Shown here: one piece after another, positions 8,175-18,150 of the stretch
How the letters are laid out: each line of letters begins with the position of its first letter
Numbering within the stretch: the stretch's first letter is position 1
NCBI GenBank assembly: GCA_028284865.1
Contig: JANQQV010000008.1
Location: 62,001 to 126,000, forward strand
Direction of reading: 5' to 3'
Length of the DNA stretch: 64,000 nt
From: Rhodothermales bacterium
GTDB taxonomy: Bacteria > Bacteroidota > Rhodothermia > Rhodothermales > UBA10348
Program-made: the position numbers and the translations under genes
Notes under the pieces: model-generated
What the model was told of the DNA's origin: nothing
What the model saw: only the letters and a program-made list of their open reading frames with translations
The model's database searches: none

Positions 8175-9536
8175 GTGATCAAGAAAGTCCTCATCGCCAA
8201 CCGCGGCGAAATCGCCCTCCGGATCCTTCGTACCTGCCACGAAATGGGATTGGAGACGGTCGCCGTCTACTCGACCGCCGACCGCGATTCCCTGCATGTC
8301 CGTTTTGCTGACGAGGCCGTCTGTATTGGCCCACCGGCAGGACGCGACTCGTATCTGCGATTCGATCGCATCATAGCCGCTGCTGAAGTCACCGGTGCCG
8401 ATGCCATCCACCCTGGCTACGGATTCCTGGCCGAAAACGCCGAATTCTCGGCCATTTGCGCGGATCACGACCTCAAGTTTATCGGCCCATCCCCGGAAAC
8501 GATTCGTCTGATGGGCGACAAGAGCCTCGCCAAGGACACGATGGCCAAAGCCGGTGTCCCTGTCGTGCCCGGCTCGGACGGCGAAGTTGCTGATGCAAAG
8601 GAAGGCAAGAAGATCGCCGACGAGATGGGCTATCCCGTCATGATCAAAGCCAGCGCTGGTGGCGGTGGTCGCGGCATGCGGGTCTGCCACAACGCAGATG
8701 ATTTCATCAATCTGTTCACCACGGCAAGCAACGAGGCTGAAGCCGCCTTTGGAAACGGCGGGTGCTACATCGAGAAATTTGTAGCTGGTCCTCGGCACGT
8801 GGAGATCCAGGTGCTGGGAGACGGCAAAGGCCACGTGATCCACTTTGGCGAGCGTGAATGCTCCATCCAGCGTCGTCACCAGAAGCTGCTTGAAGAGTCC
8901 CCCTCACCGGTTGTGGACGACGCACTTCGCACCGCCATGGGCGAAGCCGCCATCAAGGGCGCCAAAGCGGTGAATTACGAAGGCGCGGCCACGGTAGAGT
9001 TTCTGCTCGACAACCAGGGCAACTTCTACTTCATGGAAATGAACACGCGTATCCAGGTCGAGCACCCGGTTACCGAAGAAGTCGCCGACTGTGATCTGAT
9101 CGAATACCAGATCCGGGTCGCCATGGGAGAGAACATCCGCGAGCGGGATATCCGTCTCGATGGTCACGCCATCGAATGCCGGATCAATGCTGAAGACCCC
9201 TTTCGCAACTTCTCCCCATCACCGGGAACGGTCAAGACGTTCCATCCGCCGGGAGGCCATGGTGTTCGTGTCGATACCCACGTGTACGCGGGCTATCAGA
9301 TCCCCCCCTACTACGACTCGATGATCGCTAAGCTGATCGTACGGGCGCGCACCCGGGATCTCGCCATCCAGAAAATGCTGCGAGCCCTGGACGAGTTTGT
9401 CATCGAAGGCGTGAAAACGACCATTCCGTTCCACCAGCAACTGCTGCGGGACGAACGCTTCATCAAGGGTGATTTTGACACCCGGTTCCTCGAATCCTTT
9501 ACCCTCCAGGAGTTAGAAGAAGATGCAATTTCCTGA
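8175..9536 (+). CDS. accC: Acetyl-CoA carboxylase, biotin carboxylase subunit
   Basis: 453 residues from the GTG at 8175, which gives the family-typical N-terminus [17 protein letters not shown]; a TTG at 8157 overlapping the accB stop would add six residues. The ATP-grasp fold is intact: glycine-rich loop [12 protein letters not shown], bicarbonate/biotin pocket residues in [16 protein letters not shown], and a C-terminal domain with ECRINAEDP. It carboxylates the biotin on AccB using bicarbonate and ATP. Bicarbonate dependence links it, by inference only, to the bicarbonate-uptake genes at 47098-51447. Its last 14 bases overlap gcvH. The AccA/AccD carboxyltransferase genes are not in the window. 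Confidence 0.96.
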   Translation: MIKKVLIANRGEIALRILRTCHEMGLETVAVYSTADRDSLHVRFADEAVCIGPPAGRDSYLRFDRIIAAAEVTGADAIHPGYGFLAENAEFSAICADHDLKFIGPSPETIRLMGDKSLAKDTMAKAGVPVVPGSDGEVADAKEGKKIADEMGYPVMIKASAGGGGRGMRVCHNADDFINLFTTASNEAEAAFGNGGCYIEKFVAGPRHVEIQVLGDGKGHVIHFGERECSIQRRHQKLLEESPSPVVDDALRTAMGEAAIKGAKAVNYEGAATVEFLLDNQGNFYFMEMNTRIQVEHPVTEEVADCDLIEYQIRVAMGENIRERDIRLDGHAIECRINAEDPFRNFSPSPGTVKTFHPPGGHGVRVDTHVYAGYQIPPYYDSMIAKLIVRARTRDLAIQKMLRALDEFVIEGVKTTIPFHQQLLRDERFIKGDFDTRFLESFTLQELEEDAIS

Positions 9537-9903
9537 CGGCCTCTACTACACCAAGGACCACGAATGGCTGAAAGTGGACGGATCCACCGGCACCGTGGGA
9601 ATCACGGACTTCGCCCAGTCCGAACTCGGCGATATCGTGTATGTCGACGTGGACACGCTGGACGACGCGGTTGAAACCGACGGCGTGTTCGGTACGATCG
9701 AGGCTGTCAAGACTGTTTCCGAGCTGTTCATGCCCGTCAGTGGCACCGTCACGGAATTCAATGAAGAGCTGGAAGACGCTCCCGAGGCCGTGAACAATGA
9801 CCCGTACGGCGACGGCTGGTTGATCAAAATCACCATCGATGACGCCTCCGAACTGGAAGGCCTTCTTTCTGCTGCTGAATACGCCGACATGGTCGGCCAA
9901 TAG
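9523..9903 (+). CDS. gcvH: Glycine cleavage system H protein
   Basis: 126 residues. An AGGAG at 9508-9512 inside accC precedes the ATG, and the gene overlaps accC by 14 bases, indicating translational coupling. The fold is the usual lipoyl-domain sandwich: [15 protein letters not shown] at the start, [18 protein letters not shown] with the lipoylated Lys, then [14 protein letters not shown] protein shuttles the aminomethyl group between P, T and L proteins. gcvP lies 8.2 kb downstream on the same strand; gcvT is not in the window. Placement next to a second swinging-arm protein gene (accB) is notable but may be chance. Confidence 0.97.
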   Translation: MQFPDGLYYTKDHEWLKVDGSTGTVGITDFAQSELGDIVYVDVDTLDDAVETDGVFGTIEAVKTVSELFMPVSGTVTEFNEELEDAPEAVNNDPYGDGWLIKITIDDASELEGLLSAAEYADMVGQ

Positions 9904-9914
9904 ATCGGTCCCAC

Positions 9915-11483
9915 ATGCACCAACGCATCGTCATCCTGGACTTCGGTTCGCAGTTCACCCAGCTGATTGCGAGACGGGTCCGGGAGGCTGGAGTCTATTC
10001 TGAAATCTGGCCCTGTACGCTTCCCATGGAGGAGCTGGCGGCCATGAACCCACACGGCATCATCCTCTCCGGAGGACCTTCCTCGGTCTACGACGAAGGC
10101 GCCCCTCAGCTGAACCCCGAAGTCCTAAAGCTCAAGCGCGAAGACGGCTCCGACGTCCCGATCTTCGGCATCTGCTACGGTCTCCAGGTCATGGCGCACG
10201 CTCTCGGTGGCGAAGTACAGTCCGCCCAGAAGCGCGAATTCGGTCGTGCGGCCATCGAGACGGATACAGCCAATCCGCTGTTCGAAGGCATCCCGGAAGG
10301 AAGCCAGGTCTGGATGAGCCACGGTGATCACCTCACGAAGCTCCCAGAAGGCTTTGAAGTGATTGCGCACACGAACAACGCCCCGATTGCAGCGGTTCGT
10401 TCGAAGGATCATCACCTGTACGGGGTACAGTTCCACCCCGAGGTTCACCACACGCCTCACGGTCCCGAGATCATCCGCAACTTCGTGCTGGGTATCTGCG
10501 GTTGCGATGGGGACTGGTCCGCGGCATCATTCATCGAGGAAAAGAAGGAGGAGATCCGAGCACAGGTTGGGGACGATCATGTCATCCTCGGCCTTTCCGG
10601 CGGAGTTGATTCCTCCGTGGCTGCTGTCCTGCTGCACGAGGCCATCGGCGAGCAGTTGACCTGCATCTTCGTCAACAACGGTCTGCTGCGCGAAGGCGAG
10701 TGGGAGCAGGTCCAGCAGACATTCCGCGATCATTACAATCTCCGACTGAAGGCCATCGACGCCAGCGACCTGTTTCTGGATCGCCTCGAAGGCGTGGTCG
10801 ACCCGGAGCGCAAGCGCGTGATCATCGGCAACACGTTTGTCGAGGTATTTGACAACGCGAAAGCTGAAATCGTGGCGGAGTTGGGAGCCAAGCCCAAATT
10901 CCTGGCTCAGGGCACGCTCTATCCGGATGTAATCGAGAGTGTCTCTTTCAAGGGGCCCTCGGCCACCATCAAGACCCACCACAATGTCGGTGGACTCCCT
11001 GAAGAGATGGAGTTCGAGGTGGTGGAGCCGTTCCGGGAACTGTTCAAGGATGAAGTTCGCGCCATTGGCCGCTTGCTGAATGTCCCTGAGGAGATCGTGG
11101 GGCGTCATCCATTCCCTGGCCCCGGCCTGGGCATCCGGGTCATCGGTCCGGTCACCCGCGAAGATGTCCGCCTTCTTCAGGAAGCCGACCACATCTTCAT
11201 TTCCGAGCTGCGGAATTGGGATCTGTATGACGATGTGTGGCAGGCCTTTGCGGTTCTGCTGCCCGTTCAGACGGTCGGAGTCATGGGCGATGAGCGCACC
11301 TACGAGAATGTCTGTGCCCTGCGTGCCGTGACCAGTGTCGACGGCATGACGGCCGACTGGTCCCGCCTTCCCAATGACTTCCTCGCGCACGTTTCCAACC
11401 GGATCGTTAACGAGATCCGAGGCATCAACCGGACGGTGTACGACATCAGCTCCAAGCCGCCTGCAACCATCGAGTGGGAATGA
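9915..11483 (+). CDS. guaA: GMP synthase (glutamine-hydrolysing)
   Basis: 522 residues, full family length. The N-terminal class I glutamine amidotransferase has FGICYGLQ (nucleophile Cys) and QFHPEVHHT (His/Glu of the triad). The ATP-pyrophosphatase domain begins with the P-loop [15 protein letters not shown], and the C-terminal dimerisation domain contains [13 protein letters not shown] and ends TIEWE. It converts XMP to GMP, the last step of guanine nucleotide synthesis. It starts 11 bases after gcvH and its stop overlaps the following gene's ATG (ATGA), so the run from efp onward may be one transcription unit. Confidence 0.97.
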   Translation: MHQRIVILDFGSQFTQLIARRVREAGVYSEIWPCTLPMEELAAMNPHGIILSGGPSSVYDEGAPQLNPEVLKLKREDGSDVPIFGICYGLQVMAHALGGEVQSAQKREFGRAAIETDTANPLFEGIPEGSQVWMSHGDHLTKLPEGFEVIAHTNNAPIAAVRSKDHHLYGVQFHPEVHHTPHGPEIIRNFVLGICGCDGDWSAASFIEEKKEEIRAQVGDDHVILGLSGGVDSSVAAVLLHEAIGEQLTCIFVNNGLLREGEWEQVQQTFRDHYNLRLKAIDASDLFLDRLEGVVDPERKRVIIGNTFVEVFDNAKAEIVAELGAKPKFLAQGTLYPDVIESVSFKGPSATIKTHHNVGGLPEEMEFEVVEPFRELFKDEVRAIGRLLNVPEEIVGRHPFPGPGLGIRVIGPVTREDVRLLQEADHIFISELRNWDLYDDVWQAFAVLLPVQTVGVMGDERTYENVCALRAVTSVDGMTADWSRLPNDFLAHVSNRIVNEIRGINRTVYDISSKPPATIEWE

Positions 11484-12922
11484 TGCGGAAGGCGTCCGTT
11501 TGGACATACCGGGTGGTCCTGATGAGCGTGATGCTCCTCTCAGGCCTTGCTGCCTCCCAAGCTGTAGCGCAGTCTGCTCGCGTGATCGATAGGATTCCGG
11601 CTGCTGACACGTTGCTTGCCGGCGGACTCGAAGCATTCGAGGACGGAAACTGGCAGCTTGCCCTGGACATGTTCAAAGGCGTGGAGTCCGGGTTCGGACG
11701 GAATGCTTCTTCGTCTACTGCCCGCTTGATGGCGGCAAAGTCCGCTTTCCGCTTGCGTGATTTTGAGCAGACACGTTCCCTGCTCTCGTCGTTCGCCATT
11801 GATTTCCCCGGCTCCTCGTACGTCAATGCCGCCCGGTCGCTGGATCGGATGGCCATGGACGCTCAACAGCAGGCACCGACTTCAGTCCTGCAGATTGGCG
11901 TCATGTTGTCACTGGCTGAGAATGCCCGCGTGCCCTCGCAGCAGCTGTTCAACGGCATCCGCATGGCCGTGGATGCCCACAATCAAGACCCACGGAATCG
12001 ACCCGCCCGAATGGTTTTCCGGGACATTCTAGGTGGCGCAGATGCTGCGGCGGCGGCTGTTACCGAACTGGCGGACATGAACGTGGACCTGATCATCGGT
12101 ACGCTTTTTTCCAACGAAGCGGTTGCAGCGGCTCGTCAAGCCGACGAAGAAGAGGTTGTCTTCATCGCCCCCATGGCCACGGACGAGCGGGTATCGGACG
12201 GTCGGACCTATGCCTTCCAGGCCAACCCCAGCATGCATGCCCGAGGACGTGCCATGGCGCGCTTCGCCATGAATGGCCTGCGCATGGACAGCCTTGGAGT
12301 AATCACCGTCGCTGACGATCGGGGGCTTGGTGAGCGTCTCGCTGACGGATTCGTCGAAGGCGTCTCGGAACTGGGAGGCGCCATCAACCTGATAAAGATC
12401 CTGGACTCGGATGCGGACTGGTTCGAGTTGCCGGACACGCTTTCTGCGGACACGCTCGATTTCGTCGAAGCTGTCTACGTTCCCATGGCATCTCGTAATG
12501 CCGCTGAGGCTGCCGGCCGGATTCTGGGGACCTTCGATCGCTTCGGAAACCGCGATATCCGGATTCTGGGAAATGCCGCTTGGCATGACCTTCCCCAGCG
12601 GACGCACGCCTCGAACTACACGCTGACTTACGCCAACGACTTCTATCCCGATCTTTCCTCGGTGGAATATCTGCAGTTCGGTTGGGGTTACTATGATCTG
12701 AGTGGAGAGGACGTGGGACGCCTGGGTCTGACAGGGTATGATGTGACCCGCTTCGCTTTGTCCGCGCTGACCCGTCAGGACAGCAGGAGCCTGGTTGATC
12801 GGATGCGCAACATGACGCCCTTCGCAGGTCACGGACTCCGAATTGCATTCAACGGAGGCAATGTCAACGAAGGCCTGTTTTTCCATCGGTATCGCCTGGG
12901 ACAGCTGGAATTGGTCCGTTGA
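11480..12922 (+). CDS. Secreted TPR plus type-1 periplasmic-binding-fold protein (LpoA-like architecture)
   Basis: 480 residues from the ATG at 11480, which overlaps the guaA stop. It begins with a signal peptide ([21 protein letters not shown]). Residues ~35-125 form TPR-like helix pairs ([46 protein letters not shown]). Residues ~135-475 are a type-1 periplasmic-binding fold of the LivK kind ([62 protein letters not shown]). No permease or ATPase gene is nearby, so an ABC-transport role is unlikely. TPR followed by this fold is the plan of LpoA, the outer-membrane activator of class A penicillin-binding proteins; here there is no lipobox, so it would be soluble. Followed 216 bases later by bamD. 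Confidence 0.75.
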   Translation: MMRKASVWTYRVVLMSVMLLSGLAASQAVAQSARVIDRIPAADTLLAGGLEAFEDGNWQLALDMFKGVESGFGRNASSSTARLMAAKSAFRLRDFEQTRSLLSSFAIDFPGSSYVNAARSLDRMAMDAQQQAPTSVLQIGVMLSLAENARVPSQQLFNGIRMAVDAHNQDPRNRPARMVFRDILGGADAAAAAVTELADMNVDLIIGTLFSNEAVAAARQADEEEVVFIAPMATDERVSDGRTYAFQANPSMHARGRAMARFAMNGLRMDSLGVITVADDRGLGERLADGFVEGVSELGGAINLIKILDSDADWFELPDTLSADTLDFVEAVYVPMASRNAAEAAGRILGTFDRFGNRDIRILGNAAWHDLPQRTHASNYTLTYANDFYPDLSSVEYLQFGWGYYDLSGEDVGRLGLTGYDVTRFALSALTRQDSRSLVDRMRNMTPFAGHGLRIAFNGGNVNEGLFFHRYRLGQLELVR

Positions 12923-13138
12923 ACGGGTAAGTCCGACCACTCGGCTGGATGGCTCCCAGAGCGGAGGAACTGGCTCAGACAGCCTCCGTATGAGCGATCC
13001 CGATTCCCGAGGCTGGAATACTGAATTGATGACCGTTGCATTGAGCACATGGCTCACCTCGAGCAACGTTCACGACCATCATACGAACGCGCTTCCCTCA
13101 TCCGTTTAGGCAGAAGCACCCCCTGATTGACCCATCGC

Positions 13139-13954
13139 ATGCGCGCACTGAACGCCTTCAAGCCCCTGCTCCTGACACTGGTTCTGGCCATATTCCTGAC
13201 GGCCTGCTCCGGTAGCGGACGCTTGCGGTACGACACCCCCGAAGAAGCCTACCAGAAAGGTCTGGCCGAGTACGAAGATGGGGATTACGAAAATGCCACC
13301 GAGTACCTGCAAGGCGTTTTCGATTTCGGACGTACCCACCAGTGGGCAGCCGATGCGCAGCTGCTGCTCGCACGTGCCTATCGCGACAATGAAGAGTTCT
13401 TGTTGGCCGCGAACGAGTTCACACGCTTCACGCAGATCTACCGCAGTGATGAGCGTGTCCCCCAGGCCGAATACGAACTGGCCATGACGTACTACGATCG
13501 TTCCCCGAACTACCGTCTCGACCAGACAGACACAGAACGAGCCATCGTCCAATTCCAGCTTTTCATTGAGCGCTACAGCAGCAACCCGCTGATCGAAGAC
13601 GCGCAGGCTCGCATCACCGAATTGCGCGGCAAACTGGCTCGCAAGCAGATTCACACGGCCCAGCTCTATGAGCGCCGTGAATACTTCAACGCTGCCGCCG
13701 TTTCCTATGAGGCCGCATTCGATCGTTTCTATGACACGGAGTATGCGGACGATGCCCTTCTCGGGGCCATGAATGCCTACTACGAGTATGCACGTCTTTC
13801 CATTCGTGCGCGTCAGCAAGAGCGCCTTCAGAAAGCGGAAGAGAACTACGACCGGTTGATCCAGATTTTCCCGGACAGCCCGCTGGTTAAGGAAGCCGAA
13901 GCCATTTATACGGAAGTCCAGAGCATGCTGGACAGCTTCGATACCACATCGTGA
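13139..13954 (+). CDS. bamD: Outer membrane assembly lipoprotein BamD
   Basis: 271 residues. Signal peptide with lipobox LTAC places the lipid anchor at about Cys22. The mature part consists of TPR repeats in the BamD/YfiO pattern: YDTPEEAYQKGLAEYEDGDYENAT, then WAADAQLLLARAYRDNEEFLLAANEF, YDRSPNYRLDQTDTERAI and a terminal repeat around AEENYDRLIQIFPDSPLV. BamD is the essential lipoprotein partner of BamA in inserting outer-membrane beta-barrels. The ATG at 13139 is preferred to a TTG four codons upstream. The stop overlaps the nadD start (TGATG). The 216 bases upstream hold no recognisable promoter or gene. Confidence 0.9.
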   Translation: MRALNAFKPLLLTLVLAIFLTACSGSGRLRYDTPEEAYQKGLAEYEDGDYENATEYLQGVFDFGRTHQWAADAQLLLARAYRDNEEFLLAANEFTRFTQIYRSDERVPQAEYELAMTYYDRSPNYRLDQTDTERAIVQFQLFIERYSSNPLIEDAQARITELRGKLARKQIHTAQLYERREYFNAAAVSYEAAFDRFYDTEYADDALLGAMNAYYEYARLSIRARQQERLQKAEENYDRLIQIFPDSPLVKEAEAIYTEVQSMLDSFDTTS

Positions 13955-14532
13955 TGAAGGAGCGGGTCGGCATCTTCGGAGGAACGTTTGACCCGCCTCA
14001 TCGGGCCCATCTGAGCGTTGCCCGAGCCGCATGCGACGAATTGGCCCTGGACCGACTTCTATGGATTCCAGCCGGACAGCCCCCCCACAAGGTGGGCACC
14101 ACCATGTCCGAGCGGCATCATCGCGAGGAAATGACCCGGTTGATGACGGACGAAGACGTTCGTTTCCGCGAGGAATTGGGGGAAATCATGTCGGACGCAG
14201 TTTCGTACACCGTCGATACCCTCGAGCGGATCCATCGCGCCCATTCAGACTGGACCCTGTTCCTGATCATGGGCGAAGATCAATGGGTGACGTTCGATAC
14301 GTGGAGAAAGCCGGATCGTATCAGGGAATTGGTTGAGGTGGTCGTCTATCGACGCGCCGGTTCGACCCCGTTGGCGAGCAATGCACCTCAGCCCGATCAG
14401 TGGTTATCGGGTCACTACCTGGTCGAAGCAAGCACAGATATCCGGGCACTGATTCGAAGCGGCCAGCCCGTTGGCGAAGCACTGATTCCGTCCGTGGCTG
14501 CCTACGTGGAGAAGCACGGCCTGTATCGATAA
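13954..14532 (+). CDS. nadD: Nicotinate-nucleotide adenylyltransferase
   Basis: 192 residues. The nucleotidylyltransferase motif GGTFDPPHRAHLSVA gives the (H/T)xGH-type site (here HRAH), LLWIPAGQPPHK binds substrate, and EASTDIRALIRSGQPV corresponds to the ISSTxIR motif near the C-terminus; the first Ser of that motif is Ala here. It adenylates nicotinate mononucleotide in NAD synthesis. The ATG shares one base with the bamD stop; a GTG one codon earlier is also possible. The next gene starts 82 bases on. Confidence 0.93.
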   Translation: MKERVGIFGGTFDPPHRAHLSVARAACDELALDRLLWIPAGQPPHKVGTTMSERHHREEMTRLMTDEDVRFREELGEIMSDAVSYTVDTLERIHRAHSDWTLFLIMGEDQWVTFDTWRKPDRIRELVEVVVYRRAGSTPLASNAPQPDQWLSGHYLVEASTDIRALIRSGQPVGEALIPSVAAYVEKHGLYR

Positions 14533-14614
14533 ACGGCACATGCCTCTAGGCCGTGGAGCGGCCGTTTCTTCAGGGAGGGTCGTATCTTCAGGCCGGATCA
14601 CCAACGCCTGCCTC

Positions 14615-16237
14615 ATGCTCACACCCCCTGAACGGCTTCGAGACCGGATTTCGCAACTGATTTTCCCCCGGATCGGCTCGAACATGATGCCGACGATATC
14701 AGTCGAGGACGACGCCGAGCGCATCGAGGACCTTATGGAAGACTTCCCGATTGGTGGGTTGTGTCTGTTCAATGGCGATCGCATCCGGACTCCGCAGACC
14801 CTGGCGCGGCTTCAGTCGAAAGCGGCCTACCCCCTCCTGATCGCAACCGATATGGAGCGCGGCCTCGGGCAACAGCTCAAAGGTGCCACGGTTTTTCCGC
14901 ACGCCATGGCATTCCAGGCGACAGGTGAGGAGGATGAAGCGCTCCTGGAAGCATCGTCTCGGGCTGCTGCGCGGGAGGCTCTGGCCGCAGGATTACACAT
15001 CAGCTTTTCGCCGGTAGCCGATATCAATTCGAACCCGGCCAATCCCATCATTTCGACGCGGGCTTACGGGACGACGCCAGATACCGTATCGCGGTTGCTT
15101 TCGGCCTACATGCGTGGCTGTCAGTATGAGGGCCTGTTCACCACGGCCAAGCATTTTCCCGGTCACGGTGATACTGATGTGGACTCCCACGAGGCTTTGC
15201 CCGTGGTGGAGCGGGACCGGGCATCTCTCGATGAACTGGAGCTGGCTCCCTTCCGGAAAGCGATCGGAAATGGCGTTTCCCTCATCATGACGGCCCATGT
15301 TGCTTATCCCGCTCTGGATCCGAGTGGGATCGAGGCCACTCGGTCAGGTCCCATCATGACCGGCGTATTGCGCAAGGATCTTGGCTTCAAAGGAGTCATC
15401 ATCTCGGACAGCTTGTTGATGGCCGGTGCGGGAGGTCGAGAAGAACACCCGGGCGAGATGGCTGCGGCGTTGATCGAGGCGGGATTGGATATCCTTCTCG
15501 ACATCAAGGATGTACCGCAGACCGTGGACTATCTGGTGTCAGCCGTTCGATCCGGCCGACTCGACGAATCGCTGATCGATGCTGCCCTCGAGCGGGTGTG
15601 GAGTCTCAAGGTTCGCTTCGCCGCCCGATTTGGAAAGGGCGCATTTGTGGATCCGTCACTGGCTGTTCCGTACTCCGAGATCGGATGTGATGAACACCGG
15701 GCACTGGCAGATCGGATCGCACGGCGAGCCGTGCAGGTGGCCATCGGAGACGAGGAATCCCTTCGTGTTCCAACCCCGCATCTCGGCCAAAGAGGACCAA
15801 TCTGCTTCCTGGTGCGACCGCACACGACCTACAACGACCCAACACAAGCCCCTCTCGAAACGGCGTTCCTGCAGGCGTTTCCGGAAGGCCAGTACATTGA
15901 GATCAACCCGGAATCGGCCGAGGATGATCTACAGGAGCTGATCGACGCCGCCGGAAAACACAGTCTCGTGATAGTTGCTGCCGTTGTGAAGCCAGCAGCA
16001 TGGCACAAGTTTGGTCTGCTCCCCTTCCAGAAGCAATTCATTCGCGACCTCGTCGATCGGTACCCGGTTTGGCTCGCTGCGCTGGGAAGCCCCCTCCTGC
16101 TCGCCGATTTCCAGGATGTCCCCGCCGGGATCTGCGTCTATTCAGACGTGGAGCCCTCGATGAACGCGCTTGTGGATTTCCTCAAGGACCACGCCGGGTC
16201 CCAGACCCCCATCGTCACTTCCCTACCGCCATCATGA
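14615..16237 (+). CDS. nagZ: Family 3 glycoside hydrolase, beta-N-acetylhexosaminidase (NagZ-like)
   Basis: 540 residues from the ATG at 14615; the upstream frame to 14540 has no homology-like content. The catalytic domain has the NagZ signature KHFPGHGDTDVDSH, whose His-Asp pair supplies the general acid/base, and the nucleophile Asp in GVIISDSLLMAG. SFSPVADINSNPANPIISTRAYG is also typical. The last ~170 residues (after RVWSLKVRFAARFG) form an extra alpha/beta domain found in longer GH3 members, beyond the ~340 residues of enteric NagZ. No signal peptide is seen, so a cytoplasmic role in removing GlcNAc from recycled muropeptides is likely; anmK at the right edge of the window acts downstream in the same pathway. 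Its stop overlaps the next start (ATGA). Confidence 0.88.
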   Translation: MLTPPERLRDRISQLIFPRIGSNMMPTISVEDDAERIEDLMEDFPIGGLCLFNGDRIRTPQTLARLQSKAAYPLLIATDMERGLGQQLKGATVFPHAMAFQATGEEDEALLEASSRAAAREALAAGLHISFSPVADINSNPANPIISTRAYGTTPDTVSRLLSAYMRGCQYEGLFTTAKHFPGHGDTDVDSHEALPVVERDRASLDELELAPFRKAIGNGVSLIMTAHVAYPALDPSGIEATRSGPIMTGVLRKDLGFKGVIISDSLLMAGAGGREEHPGEMAAALIEAGLDILLDIKDVPQTVDYLVSAVRSGRLDESLIDAALERVWSLKVRFAARFGKGAFVDPSLAVPYSEIGCDEHRALADRIARRAVQVAIGDEESLRVPTPHLGQRGPICFLVRPHTTYNDPTQAPLETAFLQAFPEGQYIEINPESAEDDLQELIDAAGKHSLVIVAAVVKPAAWHKFGLLPFQKQFIRDLVDRYPVWLAALGSPLLLADFQDVPAGICVYSDVEPSMNALVDFLKDHAGSQTPIVTSLPPS

Positions 16238-17136
16238 CCCGCTTGTTGTTGACCGTCCTGTTTTGCGCAGCGCTTCTGAACGCCTGCTCGCCTCAACCTG
16301 CAACCGTACCCGACATGGAAGCTCTTGCCGACCAGATTGACGTGCTTGTTGACGCACACGAAGGAGCAACCGTGTCGGTGTCCATCATCGATACGAGCCA
16401 GGATATCGAGTGGCATCGCGACGGGGACCGTCTCTACCACGCTGCTTCCACGATGAAAGTCCCGGTCATGATCGAATTGTTTCGACAGGCTGAAGCAGGT
16501 TGGTTTGCACTCGACGACGAGATCATCCTGAAAAACGAATTTCGCTCGATCGTGGATGGATCGCTGTACAGCATCGAAGATGACTCGGATGATGCCATCT
16601 ACGAGCAGCTCGGACAGCCCATGACGCTGCGCCAGCTGGCGTACAACATGACAACGGTCTCGAGCAACCTGGCCACGAACCTGCTGATCGACTATTTGGT
16701 CGCTGATTCGGTGCAGGCCACGTCAGAGCGTCTGGGGACCCGACTCATGCAAACCATCCGGGGAGTCGAGGACCTGAAAGCGTTCGATCTGGGCATGTCC
16801 AATCGAGCAACCTCGGCCGATCTGGCCCTGCTGATGGAGCACCTGAGGGTTGGTAGCGCCGTTTCGGAGGTATCGGACGCAGCCATGCGCGATATCCTGA
16901 TGGATCAGGTATTCAATTCGATGATCCCCAATGGGCTCCCGGACGGAACCCAGGTGGCACATAAAACGGGATCGATCACGGAAATCCACCATGATGCCGC
17001 CATCATCTACCCCGAATCAGCGGACCCGTATGTGCTTGTGGTCATGACCCAAGGCATCGCAGACCGTGAGGAAAGCGCCGCCCTTGGTTCGCAGATCACC
17101 GCAGCTGTTCATGAATCTCTGCGAGGCGTCCATTGA
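16234..17136 (+). CDS. Class A beta-lactamase-like serine hydrolase lipoprotein
   Basis: 300 residues. Lipobox LNAC (Cys18) follows a short signal, so the mature protein is lipid-anchored. The penicillin-interacting motifs are complete: nucleophile in STMK (Ser72-Lys75), SSN (143-145) in place of SDN, and HKTG (Lys244) on the beta-3 strand. Glu179 (VEDL) is a candidate for the omega-loop general base, but the ELN context of true class A enzymes is not there. It may hydrolyse beta-lactams or be a related peptidase or esterase. The ATG lies inside the nagZ-like stop (ATGA), so the two are translationally coupled. A longer open frame back to 16000 is an overlap with the upstream gene. Confidence 0.85.
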   Translation: MTRLLLTVLFCAALLNACSPQPATVPDMEALADQIDVLVDAHEGATVSVSIIDTSQDIEWHRDGDRLYHAASTMKVPVMIELFRQAEAGWFALDDEIILKNEFRSIVDGSLYSIEDDSDDAIYEQLGQPMTLRQLAYNMTTVSSNLATNLLIDYLVADSVQATSERLGTRLMQTIRGVEDLKAFDLGMSNRATSADLALLMEHLRVGSAVSEVSDAAMRDILMDQVFNSMIPNGLPDGTQVAHKTGSITEIHHDAAIIYPESADPYVLVVMTQGIADREESAALGSQITAAVHESLRGVH

Positions 17137-17153
17137 GCGACAGATTACATGTG

Positions 17154-17933
17154 ATGGACTGGATCCGATCCCTGTTCGACTCGCATGGTGAGGGCGCTGG
17201 GACAACCGGTGTGGACGCCGCCGTGCTGGACGGAATTGATTCGGGCCCGGATCTGGCGGCTCTGTCCGAGACGCTAGGCGCGCCGATCGAGAATGAAGCG
17301 CTGTATCACCAGGCCCTTCGCCACCGGTCGCTGCTCAGAGGGAAGCCTGATGCGCATCTCTTGTCGAATGAGCGCCTTGAATACCTGGGCGACGCCGTCG
17401 TTGGTTTCCTGGTCGCCGAGCACCTGTATGCCAACTATCCCGAACGAGATGAAGGATTCCTGACACGGTTGCGGGCGAAACTGGTGAATGGTCGCGCGCT
17501 CGCTGCGCGAGCGCGCGAAATCAATCTGGCCTCCTTCATTCTGGTCAGCGAGAGCCTCAGCAACGAGCAACGGAACAGCAACAGCATTCTGGCCGACGCC
17601 TTCGAGGCCGTGATCGGTGCGTTGTATCTGGACCAAGGCATGGAAGCAACGCGCGCATTCGTTGAGCGCACAGTGCTCGATCACATGGACCTCGACCAGT
17701 TGGCTCGCGTGAAGGACAACTTCAAGAGCATCCTCCTGGAGACGGTTCAGGCTAGCAGTCAGCACCAGCCTGAGTACGCGGTCATATCCGAATCAGGACC
17801 CAGTCACGACAAGCGATTCGTCGTTGCCGTTCTGATTGACGGAGTCGAGTACGGACGCGGGGAGGACCGGAGCAAAAAGAGTGCGGAGCAGCGAGCGGCA
17901 CGCCAAGCGCTGGACCGTATTTCCAGCTCCTGA
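17154..17933 (+). CDS. rnc: Ribonuclease III
   Basis: 259 residues from the ATG at 17154; a TTG at 17133 overlapping the previous stop would add seven. The nuclease domain has the signature NERLEYLGDAVVGFLVAEHLY with the metal-binding Glu/Asp, and a second acidic cluster (DAFEAVIGALYLDQG). A double-stranded RNA-binding domain fills the last ~70 residues (DNFKSILLETVQ ... KKSAEQRAARQAL). It processes rRNA precursors and structured RNAs. It ends the compact plus-strand run; no terminator hairpin with a U tract is evident downstream. Confidence 0.95.
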   Translation: MDWIRSLFDSHGEGAGTTGVDAAVLDGIDSGPDLAALSETLGAPIENEALYHQALRHRSLLRGKPDAHLLSNERLEYLGDAVVGFLVAEHLYANYPERDEGFLTRLRAKLVNGRALAARAREINLASFILVSESLSNEQRNSNSILADAFEAVIGALYLDQGMEATRAFVERTVLDHMDLDQLARVKDNFKSILLETVQASSQHQPEYAVISESGPSHDKRFVVAVLIDGVEYGRGEDRSKKSAEQRAARQALDRISSS

Positions 17934-18150
17934 GAGCACTTTTCGTGGCATTCCTTCCATTCTCGGTGAAGTCATCGGATTCAAGCAATCTTGAATGGCT
18001 GACTGCGTAATATTGTGGTCTGATTCGCATCCAAATCGAATCATGTTCACATGGTTCGAACAGTAGTTCTCGCAGCCCGCGTTTCCCTGCCGATTCCAGA
18101 TTCCGGCATGCCTCCCGACCGGCAGCCATCACCTTCTTTCTGTGACCGCC

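Noticed and set aside
17934-18150. Glycine riboswitch upstream of gcvP
   Set aside because: I looked for the conserved purine-rich core and tandem helices of glycine riboswitches and found neither; only AT-rich TAATATTG with no good -35.
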